NCBI RefSeq assembly: GCF_002564465.1
Contig: NZ_NUUX01000044.1
Coordinates: 81,229-145,228, forward strand
Source: Bacillus sp. AFS088145
Lineage (GTDB): Bacteria; Bacillota; Bacilli; Bacillales; Bacillaceae_G
Direction: 5' to 3'
DNA: 64,000 bases
Position numbers and translations under genes: made by a program. Below, one piece after another: positions 34,444 through 43,381 of the stretch (position 1 is its first letter; the number at the start of each line of letters is the position of its first letter). The notes below the pieces were generated by a model. That model ran no database searches and had not been told where the DNA came from. It saw only the letters and a program-made list of their open reading frames with translations.

Positions 34444-34852
34444 GTTCGTTTCAATATGTTCGGGTAATCGCTGCAACGCTTGACGTTGTTGAGGAAAGTC
34501 CATGCTCGCACAGTCCTGCGATGGCTGTAGTGTTCGTGCCTATCGAAGTCATAAGATAGGGTAGCTGTGTATCAGCTAACGGCAGGGAACGGACCTAAGT
34601 CCTTTTAGGATATGGTTCTACTACCTTTAAAGTGCCACAGTGACGTAGTCCTCGAAGAAATGAGAGGAGTGGAACGCGGTAAACCCCACGAGTGAGAAAC
34701 CCAAATTATGGTAGGGGAATCCTTTCAAAGGAATTGAACAGAGAAAGGGACAGATTATTCTGTAGATAGATGATTACCACCTAGTAGTACGAGGCGAGAG
34801 CCGTTTGAAGTACGAATGGTACAGAACATGGCTTACAGAACATATGAAATGA
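34444..34852 (+). ncRNA. rnpB: RNase P RNA, type B
   Basis: Catalytic RNA that matures tRNA 5' ends. Bacillus type B landmarks are all present: GTTCGGGTAATCGCTGCA near the start, GAGGAAAGTCCATGCTCGCAC (P4 5' half, 34491 on), AGTGCCACAGTGACG, GTGGAACGCGGTAAACCCC, GAGAAACCCAAAT, the CAGATTATTCTGTAGATAGATGA region (P4 3' half follows) and GGCTTACAGAAC at the end. The ends are set by the P1 helix: GTTTCAATATGTTC pairs with GAACATATGAAA. It sits between gpsB and the ypsC-type methyltransferase, as in B. subtilis. Confidence 0.97.
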
Positions 34853-34863
34853 TGAAACTGTTT

Positions 34864-34893
34864 AAAAACTCTTCATTCTATGGAGAGTTTTTT
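34864..34893 (+). terminator. Terminator of rnpB
   Basis: AAAACTCT/AGAGTTTT stem with a T run right after the RNA. Confidence 0.8.
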
Positions 34894-34991
34894 GTAATTT
34901 CGACGTAAATTGTTCATAATGAAAATAGGAATTAAAATGAAAATATGAAAAGAAAAGTTCATTCTTAGTTTGAATGAGATAGGTGGTTAAA

Positions 34992-36143
34992 TTGGCGAAA
35001 TATACATTAATTGCTACTGCTGCAATGGGGATCGAAGCACTAGTCGCTAGAGAAATAAAAAGCCTAGGGTTTGAAGATGTAGTAGTTGAAAATGGTCGAG
35101 TATTATTTAAAGCGGACGAAGCTGGAATTGTGAAAGCAAATTTGTGGCTTAGAACAGCTGACCGAGTGAAACTACGTGTTGGTGAATTTAAGGCAACCTC
35201 ATTTGATGAATTATTTGAAAAAACAAAAGCCTTACCTTGGCATATGTTTATACCAAGAAACGGTCAATTTCCTGTGTCAGGAAAATCGCATAAATCAAAA
35301 TTATTTTCAGTATCAGATTGCCAAGCAATCGTCAAAAAAGCAATTGTTGATAAATTAAAAACAATCCAAAATATACAAGGTATGTTAATTGAAGATGGTC
35401 CATTATTTCGAGTGGAGGTCTCTATTTTAAAAGATATCGTAACATTAACGATTGATACTACTGGTCGTGAAGGCTTACATAAAAGAGGATATCGTGTAGA
35501 TCAAGGTGAAGCACCATTAAAAGAAACACTTGCGGCTTCATTAGTATTACTAACGAATTGGAATGCTGATTTACCTTTTGTTGATCCATTTTGTGGATCT
35601 GGTACAATTCCAATTGAGGCTGCATTAATTGGACATAATATCGCTCCAGGATCGTTTAGAAGCTTTGCGTCTGAAGATTGGCATTGGATCGGTAAAAAAA
35701 GATGGAATGAAGCAAGACAAGAAGCAGAAGACTTAGCAAATTATGATCAAAAACTAGAAATAATCGGTTCAGATATTGATCATCGAATGATTAATGTTTC
35801 AAAAGCGAATGCTGATGAAGTTGGATTATCAGATTCAATTGCATTTAAACAAATGCAAGTAAAAGACTTTACTACTAAATCTGAGTATGGATATGTTGTT
35901 ACCAACCCACCATATGGTGAACGATTAAACGATCGACCTTACGTTGAAAAGTTATATTCAGATATGGGGAATGTTTTTACAAAATTAGATACATGGTCAG
36001 TGTATTTACTTACTAGTCATGAGGGATTTGAACAATTTTACGGTAAACCAGCAACAAAGAAACGTAAATTATTTAATGGTTTCATTAAAACTGACTATTA
36101 TCAATACTTTGGAAAAAGACCTCCAAGAAGAATCGAAGAGTAA
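34992..36143 (+). CDS. ypsC: THUMP-domain rRNA (guanine-N2)-methyltransferase, YpsC/RlmL type
   Basis: SAM-dependent RNA methyltransferase. N-terminal ferredoxin-like/THUMP region (residues about 1-155), then a Rossmann methyltransferase domain with FVDPFCGSGTIPIEAA (SAM loop), IIGSDIDHRMINVSKAN and the catalytic VTNPPYGERL (NPPY). About 383 aa. TTG 34992 with AGGTGG upstream is the start; it gives MAKYTLIATAAMGIEAL, aligning with B. subtilis YpsC. The target base is not defined by sequence alone. Confidence 0.9.
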   Translation: MAKYTLIATAAMGIEALVAREIKSLGFEDVVVENGRVLFKADEAGIVKANLWLRTADRVKLRVGEFKATSFDELFEKTKALPWHMFIPRNGQFPVSGKSHKSKLFSVSDCQAIVKKAIVDKLKTIQNIQGMLIEDGPLFRVEVSILKDIVTLTIDTTGREGLHKRGYRVDQGEAPLKETLAASLVLLTNWNADLPFVDPFCGSGTIPIEAALIGHNIAPGSFRSFASEDWHWIGKKRWNEARQEAEDLANYDQKLEIIGSDIDHRMINVSKANADEVGLSDSIAFKQMQVKDFTTKSEYGYVVTNPPYGERLNDRPYVEKLYSDMGNVFTKLDTWSVYLLTSHEGFEQFYGKPATKKRKLFNGFIKTDYYQYFGKRPPRRIEE

Positions 36144-36150
36144 AAAGGTT

Positions 36151-36196
36151 AAAAAGGTGTTCGCAATGTCTTTTCAGACGATTGAGGCACCTTTTT
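36151..36196 (+). terminator. Terminator after ypsC
   Basis: AAAAAGGTG/CACCTTTTT outer stem with an internal AATGTCT/AGACGATT helix and a T run. Confidence 0.75.
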
Positions 36197-36269
36197 ATTT
36201 ATAATAACGTATTTCGTTAAAGTTTTTACGAACAAAACTTGAACAAAAATTGAATTCGTTTTGTTAGCA

Positions 36270-36488
36270 CTATAAATTTATTGCAGGTACAATTCTAAAA
36301 CCATGATTTTTTTCGAGTAAATGTGCAACATGCCAATTCGTTTCTGCAGTACTTTTATATTGAGTGACTAGATCATGGAATTCATCATTAGAGAAACTCT
36401 TTTCATGCTGAAGTAAATAAAGGTCTCTTACAACACTTATATCATCATTTGTATCAAAATTAGTCTGTATTAAAGAATATAAGTACAA
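36270..36488 (-). CDS. Hypothetical 72-aa protein
   Basis: TTG start at 36488 with a perfect GGAGGTG about seven bases upstream on the minus strand. Sequence MYLYSLIQTNFDTNDD..., mostly helical, with NWHVAHLLEKNHGFRIVPAINL at the end. No family recognised; no membrane or metal motif. The good ribosome site argues it is real. Confidence 0.6.
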   Translation of the reverse strand: MYLYSLIQTNFDTNDDISVVRDLYLLQHEKSFSNDEFHDLVTQYKSTAETNWHVAHLLEKNHGFRIVPAINL

Positions 36489-36656
36489 ATAAACACCTCC
36501 AAACTACCATTTTTAATTATTTTATAGATTTCCCGATAATTCGAATGTTATAGCCATTAGTTAATTTTGAAATATAATCATTTTTCTTTTAAATGAAAAA
36601 AGATAATTTGTTACAATTAATCTAGAAAATAAGCCAATTTAAAGGACTGATCTAAA

Positions 36657-37583
36657 ATGAAAAAACCACGTATTGGAATGGTAGGATTAGGCAATATTGC
36701 ACAAAAAGCATATCTACCAATTCTTACAAAAGAAGAAAACTGGGATTTTATCGGTGCATTTTCACCAAATAAAGAAAAGCGCAAGAAAATATGCTCACAA
36801 TACCGAATTCAAGATTTTGAAAGTTTGGAATTACTGGCAGAACAAAGTGACGCAGTTTTTGTACATAGTGCAACTAGTTCACATTTTGAGGTTGTATCGT
36901 ATTTACTAAATAAAGGTAAAGATGTTTATGTTGATAAACCTCTAGCAGCTACATTACCAGAATCAGAGAAATTAACTGAATTAAGTATTAAACTAAATCG
37001 AAAACTTATGGTTGGATTCAACCGCCGATTCTGTCCAATGTATGTGCAGGCAAAAGAACAGGCAAAGAATATAGCGGTAATCAGATTTGAAAAACATCGA
37101 GAGAATAAAATTGGGTCTAATTCATTCGAGTTTACGATGCTGGATGATTATTTACATTTAGTTGATACCATTAGATGGTTTGCAGATGGAGAAGTTAACT
37201 TGATTAATGGTAGAGTCAAACTTACTCATACTAATCAATTAGAGTATGCTACTCACCAATTTGAATCGTTAAAAGGAACTACTATTAATTCAGTTATGCA
37301 CCGAATGGCAGGAACAAATCTTGAACGCTTAGAATTAATTACTGAAGGGTCGATTATAAGGGTAAAAAATATGAACAACTTCGAAGTAGAACAAAATAAC
37401 TCAATAAATAATTCGTTTTCATCATCATGGGACACAACATTAAAACAAAGAGGTTTTGAGGATTGCATTAACCATTTTATCAATTGCTTAAACTCTGATG
37501 AAAATCCATCGATTAATGGAGAAGAAGCATTAAAATCTCAAATGATTGTTGAAGAAATGATAAAGCAGGCAAAAGGCTGGTAA
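36657..37583 (+). CDS. Gfo/Idh/MocA family oxidoreductase
   Basis: A 308-aa NAD(P)-dependent oxidoreductase. N-terminal Rossmann domain (GMVGLGNIAQKAYLP; DAVFVHSATSSH) with the family's catalytic lysine in VYVDKPLA, then the C-terminal alpha/beta dimer domain (YLHLVDTIRWFADGEV). Closest in form to the MviM/YceM subgroup. The substrate cannot be told from sequence. It stands alone, not in an operon. Confidence 0.85.
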   Translation: MKKPRIGMVGLGNIAQKAYLPILTKEENWDFIGAFSPNKEKRKKICSQYRIQDFESLELLAEQSDAVFVHSATSSHFEVVSYLLNKGKDVYVDKPLAATLPESEKLTELSIKLNRKLMVGFNRRFCPMYVQAKEQAKNIAVIRFEKHRENKIGSNSFEFTMLDDYLHLVDTIRWFADGEVNLINGRVKLTHTNQLEYATHQFESLKGTTINSVMHRMAGTNLERLELITEGSIIRVKNMNNFEVEQNNSINNSFSSSWDTTLKQRGFEDCINHFINCLNSDENPSINGEEALKSQMIVEEMIKQAKGW

Positions 37584-37813
37584 AGTTAACTAGAAAGTTA
37601 TAAGAATTTAAAAGCGAATTTATTTCGTTCAAAATATACAATTCACTTAGTCTTTAGGTAATCATGCCTTATTTCCCTTGCCTTTCCCTCACTTTTTTTG
37701 TATGATAGCGGGTAGAGACAATTTTTAAATAATATAATGGATCGAATAAATTTGCAAAATTAAAGTTCTCAAACGAGGACTTTTTCTTTTTAATTTACAT
37801 TTTGGGGGTAGCA

Positions 37814-39745
37814 ATGAGTCATTCAACTAAATTACCTTTTGAGGTAGGAAAGCAAGACCAATTCATTGAAAAGCTAGGGGAATGGATTGGGGACGTTTTT
37901 TACGATTTATTACCAGATGCAGGCTATGAATTAAGAGATGAGCAAATTTTTATGGCTTATCAGGTTGAAAGAGCGTTTAAAGAAAAGAAAGTTATTTTTG
38001 CTGAAGCAGGCGTTGGTACAGGTAAAACGTTTGTCTATTTACTATATTGTTTATGCTATGCAAGATATACAGGTAAGCCAGCTATTATCGCATGTGCTGA
38101 TGAATCTTTAATTGAACAGTTAGTAAAGAAAAATGGGGATATTGAAAAATTATCGAATGCTTTAAATTTGTCAATTGACGTTAGATTAGCAAAATCAACT
38201 ACAAATTATCTATGTTTGAAAAAATTAGATTTACAACGTTCAGAAATTGATGTTTCGGATGCTGTTTTAGGTGTTTATGAAAATTTACCAAGCTTTGTAA
38301 ATGATTATGGTACACTCCAAAAATTTACTCCATATGGAGACCGTACAGAATATAAGGACTTAACAGATGAAGAGTGGGATACAATTTCATATGATTATTT
38401 CCAGGATTGCTCTACTTGTGAACAAAGACATAGATGTGGACAAACTCTATCAAGAGAACATTATCGTAAAGCAACTGACCTAATTGTATGCTCACAAGAA
38501 TTTTATATGGAGCATATTTGGACGGTAGAATCTAGAAAACGTGAAGGTCAATTGCCATTACTTCCTAATCCAAGCTGTGTCGTATTTGATGAAGGACATT
38601 TACTTGAATTTGCAAGTCAAAAATCGTTAACTTACCGTCTGCAACAAGAGACATTAAATACATTTTTATCATTTTTAATGCAATCAGGTACGCGTGAAAG
38701 CTTCCAACAATTACTAGAAGATACATTAGAAACGTACGATCAATTCTTTTTTGAGTTAGATAACAATACCGAAGAAGTTGAAGGATCTAGACGTTATAAA
38801 CTGAATATGAATGAAAGATTAATTAAGTTAGCAAGGAGATTAAAGTCTCAAATTAGTAGCATCGGTGATGAGTTAGTCTTTGAAAGTGAAATGTATACGA
38901 TTGATGAATATCAGTTAAATATTGTTGATGAGCATTTAGATGATGTTGAACGTTGCTTAAATTTATTTATTAATGAAATTACAGCGATTCAATGGATTGA
39001 GTATAATCAAAATGAATTAACATTAGTCATTATGCCAAAGGCTGTAAATGAGCTTTTACAAGAAAAAGTATTTAATCAAAAAATGCCGATTGTATTTTCA
39101 TCTGCAACTCTTTCTCAAAATAGTTCTTTTGATTATATCGCAGGTAGTTTAGGGATAAAAGATTACTTATCATTTTCAGTTAATTCTCCGTTTGATTATG
39201 ATGAACAAATGAAAATAGAGTTAAATCAAGTTGATCCAACCAAAATTGAGGAAAAAAATGAAAAGATTATTGAGAGGTTAAAGGATAATAACGGAAGTAC
39301 ATTAATTCTCTTCAATTCAACTCAAGAAATGAAAAAATTTAAACTGCAAGTTGAAAAAGAAAAATTAGACTTCAATTTATACTTTGAAGGTGAAGAAGAA
39401 ATTAGTTCGATTGTACAAAAATTCCAAGAAGATATTAACGCGTCTTTATGTGCTGTTCATTTATGGGAAGGATTAGATATTCAAGGAATGTCACTAAGTC
39501 AAGTGATTATTCATGCGCTACCATTCCCGCCAAATGATCCTGTATTCCAATCAAAACGTCAAAATTCACAAAACCCTTACTTCGAGATTGATGAGCCGTA
39601 TATGTTATTAAGATTACGCCAAGGTATTGGACGACTAATCCGTAGTCATGAAGATAAAGGAAAAATCGTTTTATTTATTGAGAATGATCTAAACAATGAA
39701 ACGAAAGATAAAATCTTAAACTGTTTACCAATTAATCCATCTTAA
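37814..39745 (+). CDS. ypvA: DinG/XPD-family DNA helicase YpvA
   Basis: A 643-aa superfamily 2 helicase. Walker A AEAGVGTGKTFVYL; the box II variant DEGH (VVFDEGHLLEF) instead of DEAH; motif VI RQGIGRLIRS. Four cysteines in XPD-like positions (NYLCLKK and the cluster CSTCEQRHRC, plus C in DLIVCSQ) suggest a 4Fe-4S domain. Unlike dinG in this window it lacks the exonuclease domain. ATG 37814 is used; the TTG four codons earlier overlaps the GGGGGT ribosome site. The place next to ypwA follows B. subtilis. Confidence 0.92.
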   Translation: MSHSTKLPFEVGKQDQFIEKLGEWIGDVFYDLLPDAGYELRDEQIFMAYQVERAFKEKKVIFAEAGVGTGKTFVYLLYCLCYARYTGKPAIIACADESLIEQLVKKNGDIEKLSNALNLSIDVRLAKSTTNYLCLKKLDLQRSEIDVSDAVLGVYENLPSFVNDYGTLQKFTPYGDRTEYKDLTDEEWDTISYDYFQDCSTCEQRHRCGQTLSREHYRKATDLIVCSQEFYMEHIWTVESRKREGQLPLLPNPSCVVFDEGHLLEFASQKSLTYRLQQETLNTFLSFLMQSGTRESFQQLLEDTLETYDQFFFELDNNTEEVEGSRRYKLNMNERLIKLARRLKSQISSIGDELVFESEMYTIDEYQLNIVDEHLDDVERCLNLFINEITAIQWIEYNQNELTLVIMPKAVNELLQEKVFNQKMPIVFSSATLSQNSSFDYIAGSLGIKDYLSFSVNSPFDYDEQMKIELNQVDPTKIEEKNEKIIERLKDNNGSTLILFNSTQEMKKFKLQVEKEKLDFNLYFEGEEEISSIVQKFQEDINASLCAVHLWEGLDIQGMSLSQVIIHALPFPPNDPVFQSKRQNSQNPYFEIDEPYMLLRLRQGIGRLIRSHEDKGKIVLFIENDLNNETKDKILNCLPINPS

Positions 39746-39771
39746 AAAGCTAGCATTCGCTAGCTTTTTTT
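39744..39771. terminator. Bidirectional terminator
   Basis: AAAAAGCTAGC/GCTAGCTTTTT perfect stem between the convergent ypvA and the NAD(P)-binding protein gene. Confidence 0.9.
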
Positions 39772-40390
39772 AATTACAAATTCCAACTCTAGATTTACTA
39801 AAATTGCATTCGAAAAATTCCTTAAATGCGAAAAAAGCTGTATCTCCAGTTGTTATACGATGGCCATTAATTGGTAAATAATTCTTTTCAACACGAATAT
39901 TTTTAGTTATTGGACCATCTGGTAAGTAAGTTGGGCAAATAATCGTCCAATTTAACTGACTTTCATTTAATAAGTTATAAGCTTTTTCATGATCGGTTGC
40001 TGCAGTTGTTGATTTGCGTTTTGATTCAGAGCTTTTATAACGTAGAATGGTTGAATCTACTCTTGATTGTAAAATACCAGCAGTTCCAATTGTAATGATC
40101 CTATCTATTTTTTTCATTTCAAGAAGAGGGATTAGTAGTCCCATTGTTTTAGATAAAATATTCTCACCTCCAGTATTTAAGGCAGAAATTACTCCATCAA
40201 CGTTTTCTAAAGCTAAATTTAAATCTTTTTCATTTAGCGTATTTCCTTTTAAAACTGTAAGAGCTTCATGATGAATCGTTATTTTTTGTTCATCTCTTAC
40301 TAAAGCAATTACTTCACATTTAGCCTCTAATAATAAATCCACTAAAAAAGAACCAACTCTTCCAGTTGCTCCTAATAATAATATTTTCAT
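39770..40390 (-). CDS. NAD(P)-binding (NmrA/biliverdin-reductase-like) protein
   Basis: A 206-aa atypical short-chain dehydrogenase fold. Glycine motif LLGATGRVGSFLVDLLL at the N-terminus, DVDGVISALN strand, TIGTAGIL, and NWTIICPTYLPDGP near the substrate site. No catalytic YxxxK is obvious, as in the NmrA-like/BVR-B group. AAGGTGATG precedes the ATG. Function unknown; a redox or sensor role is possible. Confidence 0.8.
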   Translation of the reverse strand: MKILLLGATGRVGSFLVDLLLEAKCEVIALVRDEQKITIHHEALTVLKGNTLNEKDLNLALENVDGVISALNTGGENILSKTMGLLIPLLEMKKIDRIITIGTAGILQSRVDSTILRYKSSESKRKSTTAATDHEKAYNLLNESQLNWTIICPTYLPDGPITKNIRVEKNYLPINGHRITTGDTAFFAFKEFFECNFSKSRVGICN

Positions 40391-40559
40391 AACATCACCT
40401 TGCTGTATTGTACAATATTTTTATTGATTATGTCTTTTATATAAACTTAATCACATGATTTCTGAAAATGAAAGTGCTTTTAAAGCTTAATATTAATTCA
40501 ATTTAAAAGTTATGATAGAATGATATTAACATCCTAAAATTTAGAAATGAGGGGTAAAT

Positions 40560-42074
40560 ATGGCAATTAATAAAATCCAAGAAGAATTTACTGACTATTT
40601 AAAGAAGATCGAAAATTATAATGAAGCAATTAATGTTATGTACTGGGACCTAAGAACGGGAGCGCCTAAAAATGGAGCTGAACAAAGATCAAATGTCATC
40701 AGTGAGCTTTCAGCAGAAGTATTTGAAATGACAACATCAAGTACGATGGAAAACTATTTAAATTTATTGGAAAAAGAGATAGGCACAGGAAACTTAAGTG
40801 AAATCATTGAAAAATCTGTTAAGGAATGTAGAAAAAATTATGATTTAAACTGTAAAATCCCTAAAAATGAATATGCAGAATATGTAAAGCTTTGTTCATT
40901 AAGTGAAAATGCTTGGGAAGACGCTAAAACTGAAGGTGACTTTAGTAAGTTCCAACCATATTTAGAGAAAATTGTAGCAATGAAAAAGCAATTCATTGAA
41001 TATTGGGGCTACAAGGATAAGAAATATGATACATTATTAAGTTTTTATGAACCTGGTATGACAACTGGGAAGCTTGATGAAGTTTTTGGTAAAGTAAGAG
41101 AAAGTCTTGTACCATTAGTTGCGAAAATTTCAAATTCGCAAACTAAACTAATTCGCGAAGAATTGTCACAACCGATTTCAATTGCTCTTCAAAAAGAAGT
41201 TAGTGAAGAGATACTTGTAAAATTAGGTTATAATTTCGATTCTGGTCGTTTAGATGAAACAGTTCATCCATTTCAGATTACTTTAAATCCTGGTGATGTT
41301 CGTGTAACAACGAAATATATAGAAGATAACTTTATGAGCGCGCTTTTTGGAACCATTCACGAATGTGGCCATGCACTCTATGAGCAAAATTTATCAGCGA
41401 ATTTAATTGGGACACCATTATGTGAAGGTGCATCGATGGGGATTCATGAGTCTCAATCATTATTCTTTGAAAATATGATTGGAAGAAGTAAAGAGTTTTG
41501 GGAAGCTCAGTATGAAAGCTTAATTGCAAAAACTGGTGAGTATTTTAAAAATTTATCGGTAGAAGAATTTTATAAAGCAATAAATCATAGTGAACCATCG
41601 TTAATTCGAATTGAAGCGGACGAATGTACATACCAATTGCATATAATGGTTCGATATGAAATTGAAAAAGAACTGTTTGATGGTGATTTACAAGTAAAGG
41701 ATTTGCCAAAAGTATGGAATGATAAAATGGAAGAATACTTAGGTATCATTCCATCAAACGATCGAGAAGGAGTTCTTCAAGATGTTCACTGGGCAGGTGG
41801 AGATTTTGGTTATTTTCCTTCGTATGCATTAGGTGCGATGTATGCAGCACAGTTTAAGCATAAAATGAAACAGGATTTAAGCGATTATGAAACAATCTTA
41901 AAAAGCGGCGAGATTCATCAAATTGTTAATTGGCTAACCCTTAATATTCACCAATATGGAAAACTAAAAGAACCGAAAGAATTATTAGTAGATGTTACAG
42001 GTGAAGATTTAAATGTAAAATACTTTATTGATTACTTAGAAGATAAATACTCTAAATTGTATAATTTAGTATAA
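40560..42074 (+). CDS. ypwA: M32-family metallocarboxypeptidase, copy 1
   Basis: Zinc (or cobalt) carboxypeptidase of the thermostable carboxypeptidase Taq family, 504 aa, all-helical and cytoplasmic. Active-site HECGH (H267-E268...H271) with the downstream third-ligand HESQS motif, plus the family motifs DVRVTTKY, IRIEADE and GVLQDVHWAGGDFGYFPSYALG. It releases C-terminal residues from peptides. GAGGGGTAAAT precedes the ATG. A second paralogue lies 2.5 kb downstream. Confidence 0.93.
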   Translation: MAINKIQEEFTDYLKKIENYNEAINVMYWDLRTGAPKNGAEQRSNVISELSAEVFEMTTSSTMENYLNLLEKEIGTGNLSEIIEKSVKECRKNYDLNCKIPKNEYAEYVKLCSLSENAWEDAKTEGDFSKFQPYLEKIVAMKKQFIEYWGYKDKKYDTLLSFYEPGMTTGKLDEVFGKVRESLVPLVAKISNSQTKLIREELSQPISIALQKEVSEEILVKLGYNFDSGRLDETVHPFQITLNPGDVRVTTKYIEDNFMSALFGTIHECGHALYEQNLSANLIGTPLCEGASMGIHESQSLFFENMIGRSKEFWEAQYESLIAKTGEYFKNLSVEEFYKAINHSEPSLIRIEADECTYQLHIMVRYEIEKELFDGDLQVKDLPKVWNDKMEEYLGIIPSNDREGVLQDVHWAGGDFGYFPSYALGAMYAAQFKHKMKQDLSDYETILKSGEIHQIVNWLTLNIHQYGKLKEPKELLVDVTGEDLNVKYFIDYLEDKYSKLYNLV

Positions 42075-42182
42075 TCTAATTCGTATGGATGGAGGTTGTT
42101 AAGAACCTCCCCATATTCATTATTAAAGAAATCATAAATAAATGATTAATTCCAAGTTATTATTTTTATATGTTTTTTTAAT

Positions 42183-42262
42183 AAGTTCAAAGAATAGACA
42201 TAATTAGATATTTAATTAATTACTTTTTTATAGTATTATAGATAAAAATGAAAGCGTGTTCA
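42183..42262 (+). repeat. Duplicated upstream block, copy 1
   Basis: Begins AAGTTCAAA and ends with a 39-bp stretch (42224-42262) that recurs exactly at 42370-42408. Inside are TATAGTATTATAG (AT-rich, -10-like) and ATGAAAGCGTGTTCA, which fits the CcpA cre consensus except one position. Confidence 0.8.
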
Positions 42263-42329
42263 CAATTGCTTATTAAGAAGAGTTGAATTTAATTAGGTGA
42301 AATATTGAAGATCTAAAGTAACTGAAATT

Positions 42330-42408
42330 AAGTTCAAAAAATATTCACATTTAGAAAGTCTTAAGATATTTTTTTATAGTATTATAGATAAAAATGAAAG
42401 CGTGTTCA
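42330..42408 (+). repeat. Duplicated upstream block, copy 2
   Basis: Same block 146-147 bp later, ending about 28 bp before the start codon of the small Spo0E-like gene. The last 39 bp (42370-42408) are identical to copy 1; the first 40 bp are diverged. Confidence 0.8.
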
Positions 42409-42435
42409 TACTTTTTTGAAAAGGAGGTAATTTGA

Positions 42436-42639
42436 ATGTTTTTTAGGACAGCCAGATCTTTAGAACGAAATATTGAAGAAAAACGAATCAAGTTGCAAGA
42501 AGCTCAAAATCAAAATAATGACAATCATCAAGAAGTAGTAAAGATTCGTCATCAGTTGGACACTGATTTAAGAGAACTACAGAAATTATTGAAAACGGTT
42601 GCAGTTAAACAATCAAAAATTAATATTAAACCAATATGA
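42436..42639 (+). CDS. Spo0E-like small helical protein
   Basis: A 67-aa protein with AAAGGAGG before the ATG. Residues 11-48 read as two helices with a loop (IEEKRIKLQEA ... EVVKIRHQLDTDLRELQ). Spacing from the first Ile to the LD pair is 30 residues, the same as in the Spo0E aspartyl-phosphate phosphatase family, where the second helix carries SQELD; here it is RHQLD with the key Asp kept and the Ser replaced. If real, it would dephosphorylate Spo0A or a similar regulator. The family call is an inference. Confidence 0.5.
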   Translation: MFFRTARSLERNIEEKRIKLQEAQNQNNDNHQEVVKIRHQLDTDLRELQKLLKTVAVKQSKINIKPI

Positions 42640-42651
42640 AAAATAGTACAT

Positions 42652-42687
42652 AGACCACAAAATATTTTTTGTGGTCTTATTTTTTTC
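42652..42687 (+). terminator. Terminator after the Spo0E-like gene
   Basis: AGACCACAAAA/TTTTGTGGTCT perfect stem with a T-rich tail. Confidence 0.85.
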
Positions 42688-42857
42688 GTAGTGGAAAAAA
42701 ATCACCTCATTTATTCAAAAATGCTAATTATGTAGCTTGTATAAAAAAATTAAGACAAATAGTTAAAAATCACTAATCAAAATCAAAATTCCATAAGTAT
42801 AATAGAGTATATCGATTAATATCCATTTTTTTATAAAAATGTGGAATGAGGTTCTAG

Positions 42858-43319
42858 ATGGATTTTGAACTGGCAAGTCGTATTAGAAGATTGTTTGCAG
42901 CTTGGATCGATGGCTCTATAAATCTTTTATTTTCTAAACTGGGGTTACTAATACTTGGGTTAGAAAGTAAAGACATTTTGGATTTATTTATGTTTAGTAG
43001 TAAGCAGCTGTTTCTATATTCAATTTGGTCGCTACTATTTATTTTCCTATTTTATGTCATAGTACCAACCTATATTTGGAACGGACAAACAATAGGAAAA
43101 AGATTATTAAGTATTATGGTTGTGAGGGATACAGATGACTTAGTTGATTTCAAAACAATGACATTACGTTCGATATTCGCTTTTGGTTGTCAGCTAAATT
43201 TGCCAATATTTATAGAAGCAATCGGAATTTTGTATCTAATAGATCTATTTTTTATCTTCCGAAAAGATCGGAAAACATTGCATGATTTAATCGCTAAAAC
43301 GAAGGTTGTTTATTATTAA
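42858..43319 (+). CDS. RDD family membrane protein
   Basis: A 153-aa membrane protein with three hydrophobic segments (about residues 15-35, 50-75, 105-130). RDD-type landmarks: an N-terminal RLFAAWIDG (the R..A..D pattern), NGQTIGKRLLSIMVV between the helices, and the C-terminal FRKDRKTLHDLIAKTKVV. Function of the family is unknown, with transport suggested for some. GAGGTTCT precedes the ATG. Confidence 0.88.
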   Translation: MDFELASRIRRLFAAWIDGSINLLFSKLGLLILGLESKDILDLFMFSSKQLFLYSIWSLLFIFLFYVIVPTYIWNGQTIGKRLLSIMVVRDTDDLVDFKTMTLRSIFAFGCQLNLPIFIEAIGILYLIDLFFIFRKDRKTLHDLIAKTKVVYY

Positions 43320-43328
43320 TAGCACTAA

Positions 43329-43371
43329 AAAATACCCTTTAAAGCTATTTTCAAGCTTTAAAGGGTATTTA
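43329..43371. terminator. Bidirectional terminator
   Basis: AAATACCCTTTAAAGC/GCTTTAAAGGGTATTT long perfect stem between convergent genes. Confidence 0.9.
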
Positions 43372-43381
43372 TCTATTTATT

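Larger units (their letters stand above)
42075..42435. other. About 360-bp gap carrying a duplicated promoter block
   Basis: No gene seen. A GGAGGTT/AACCTCC hairpin without a T run lies at 42091-42112. The rest is filled by two diverged copies of an 80-bp block (listed separately) before the next small gene. Confidence 0.5.
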
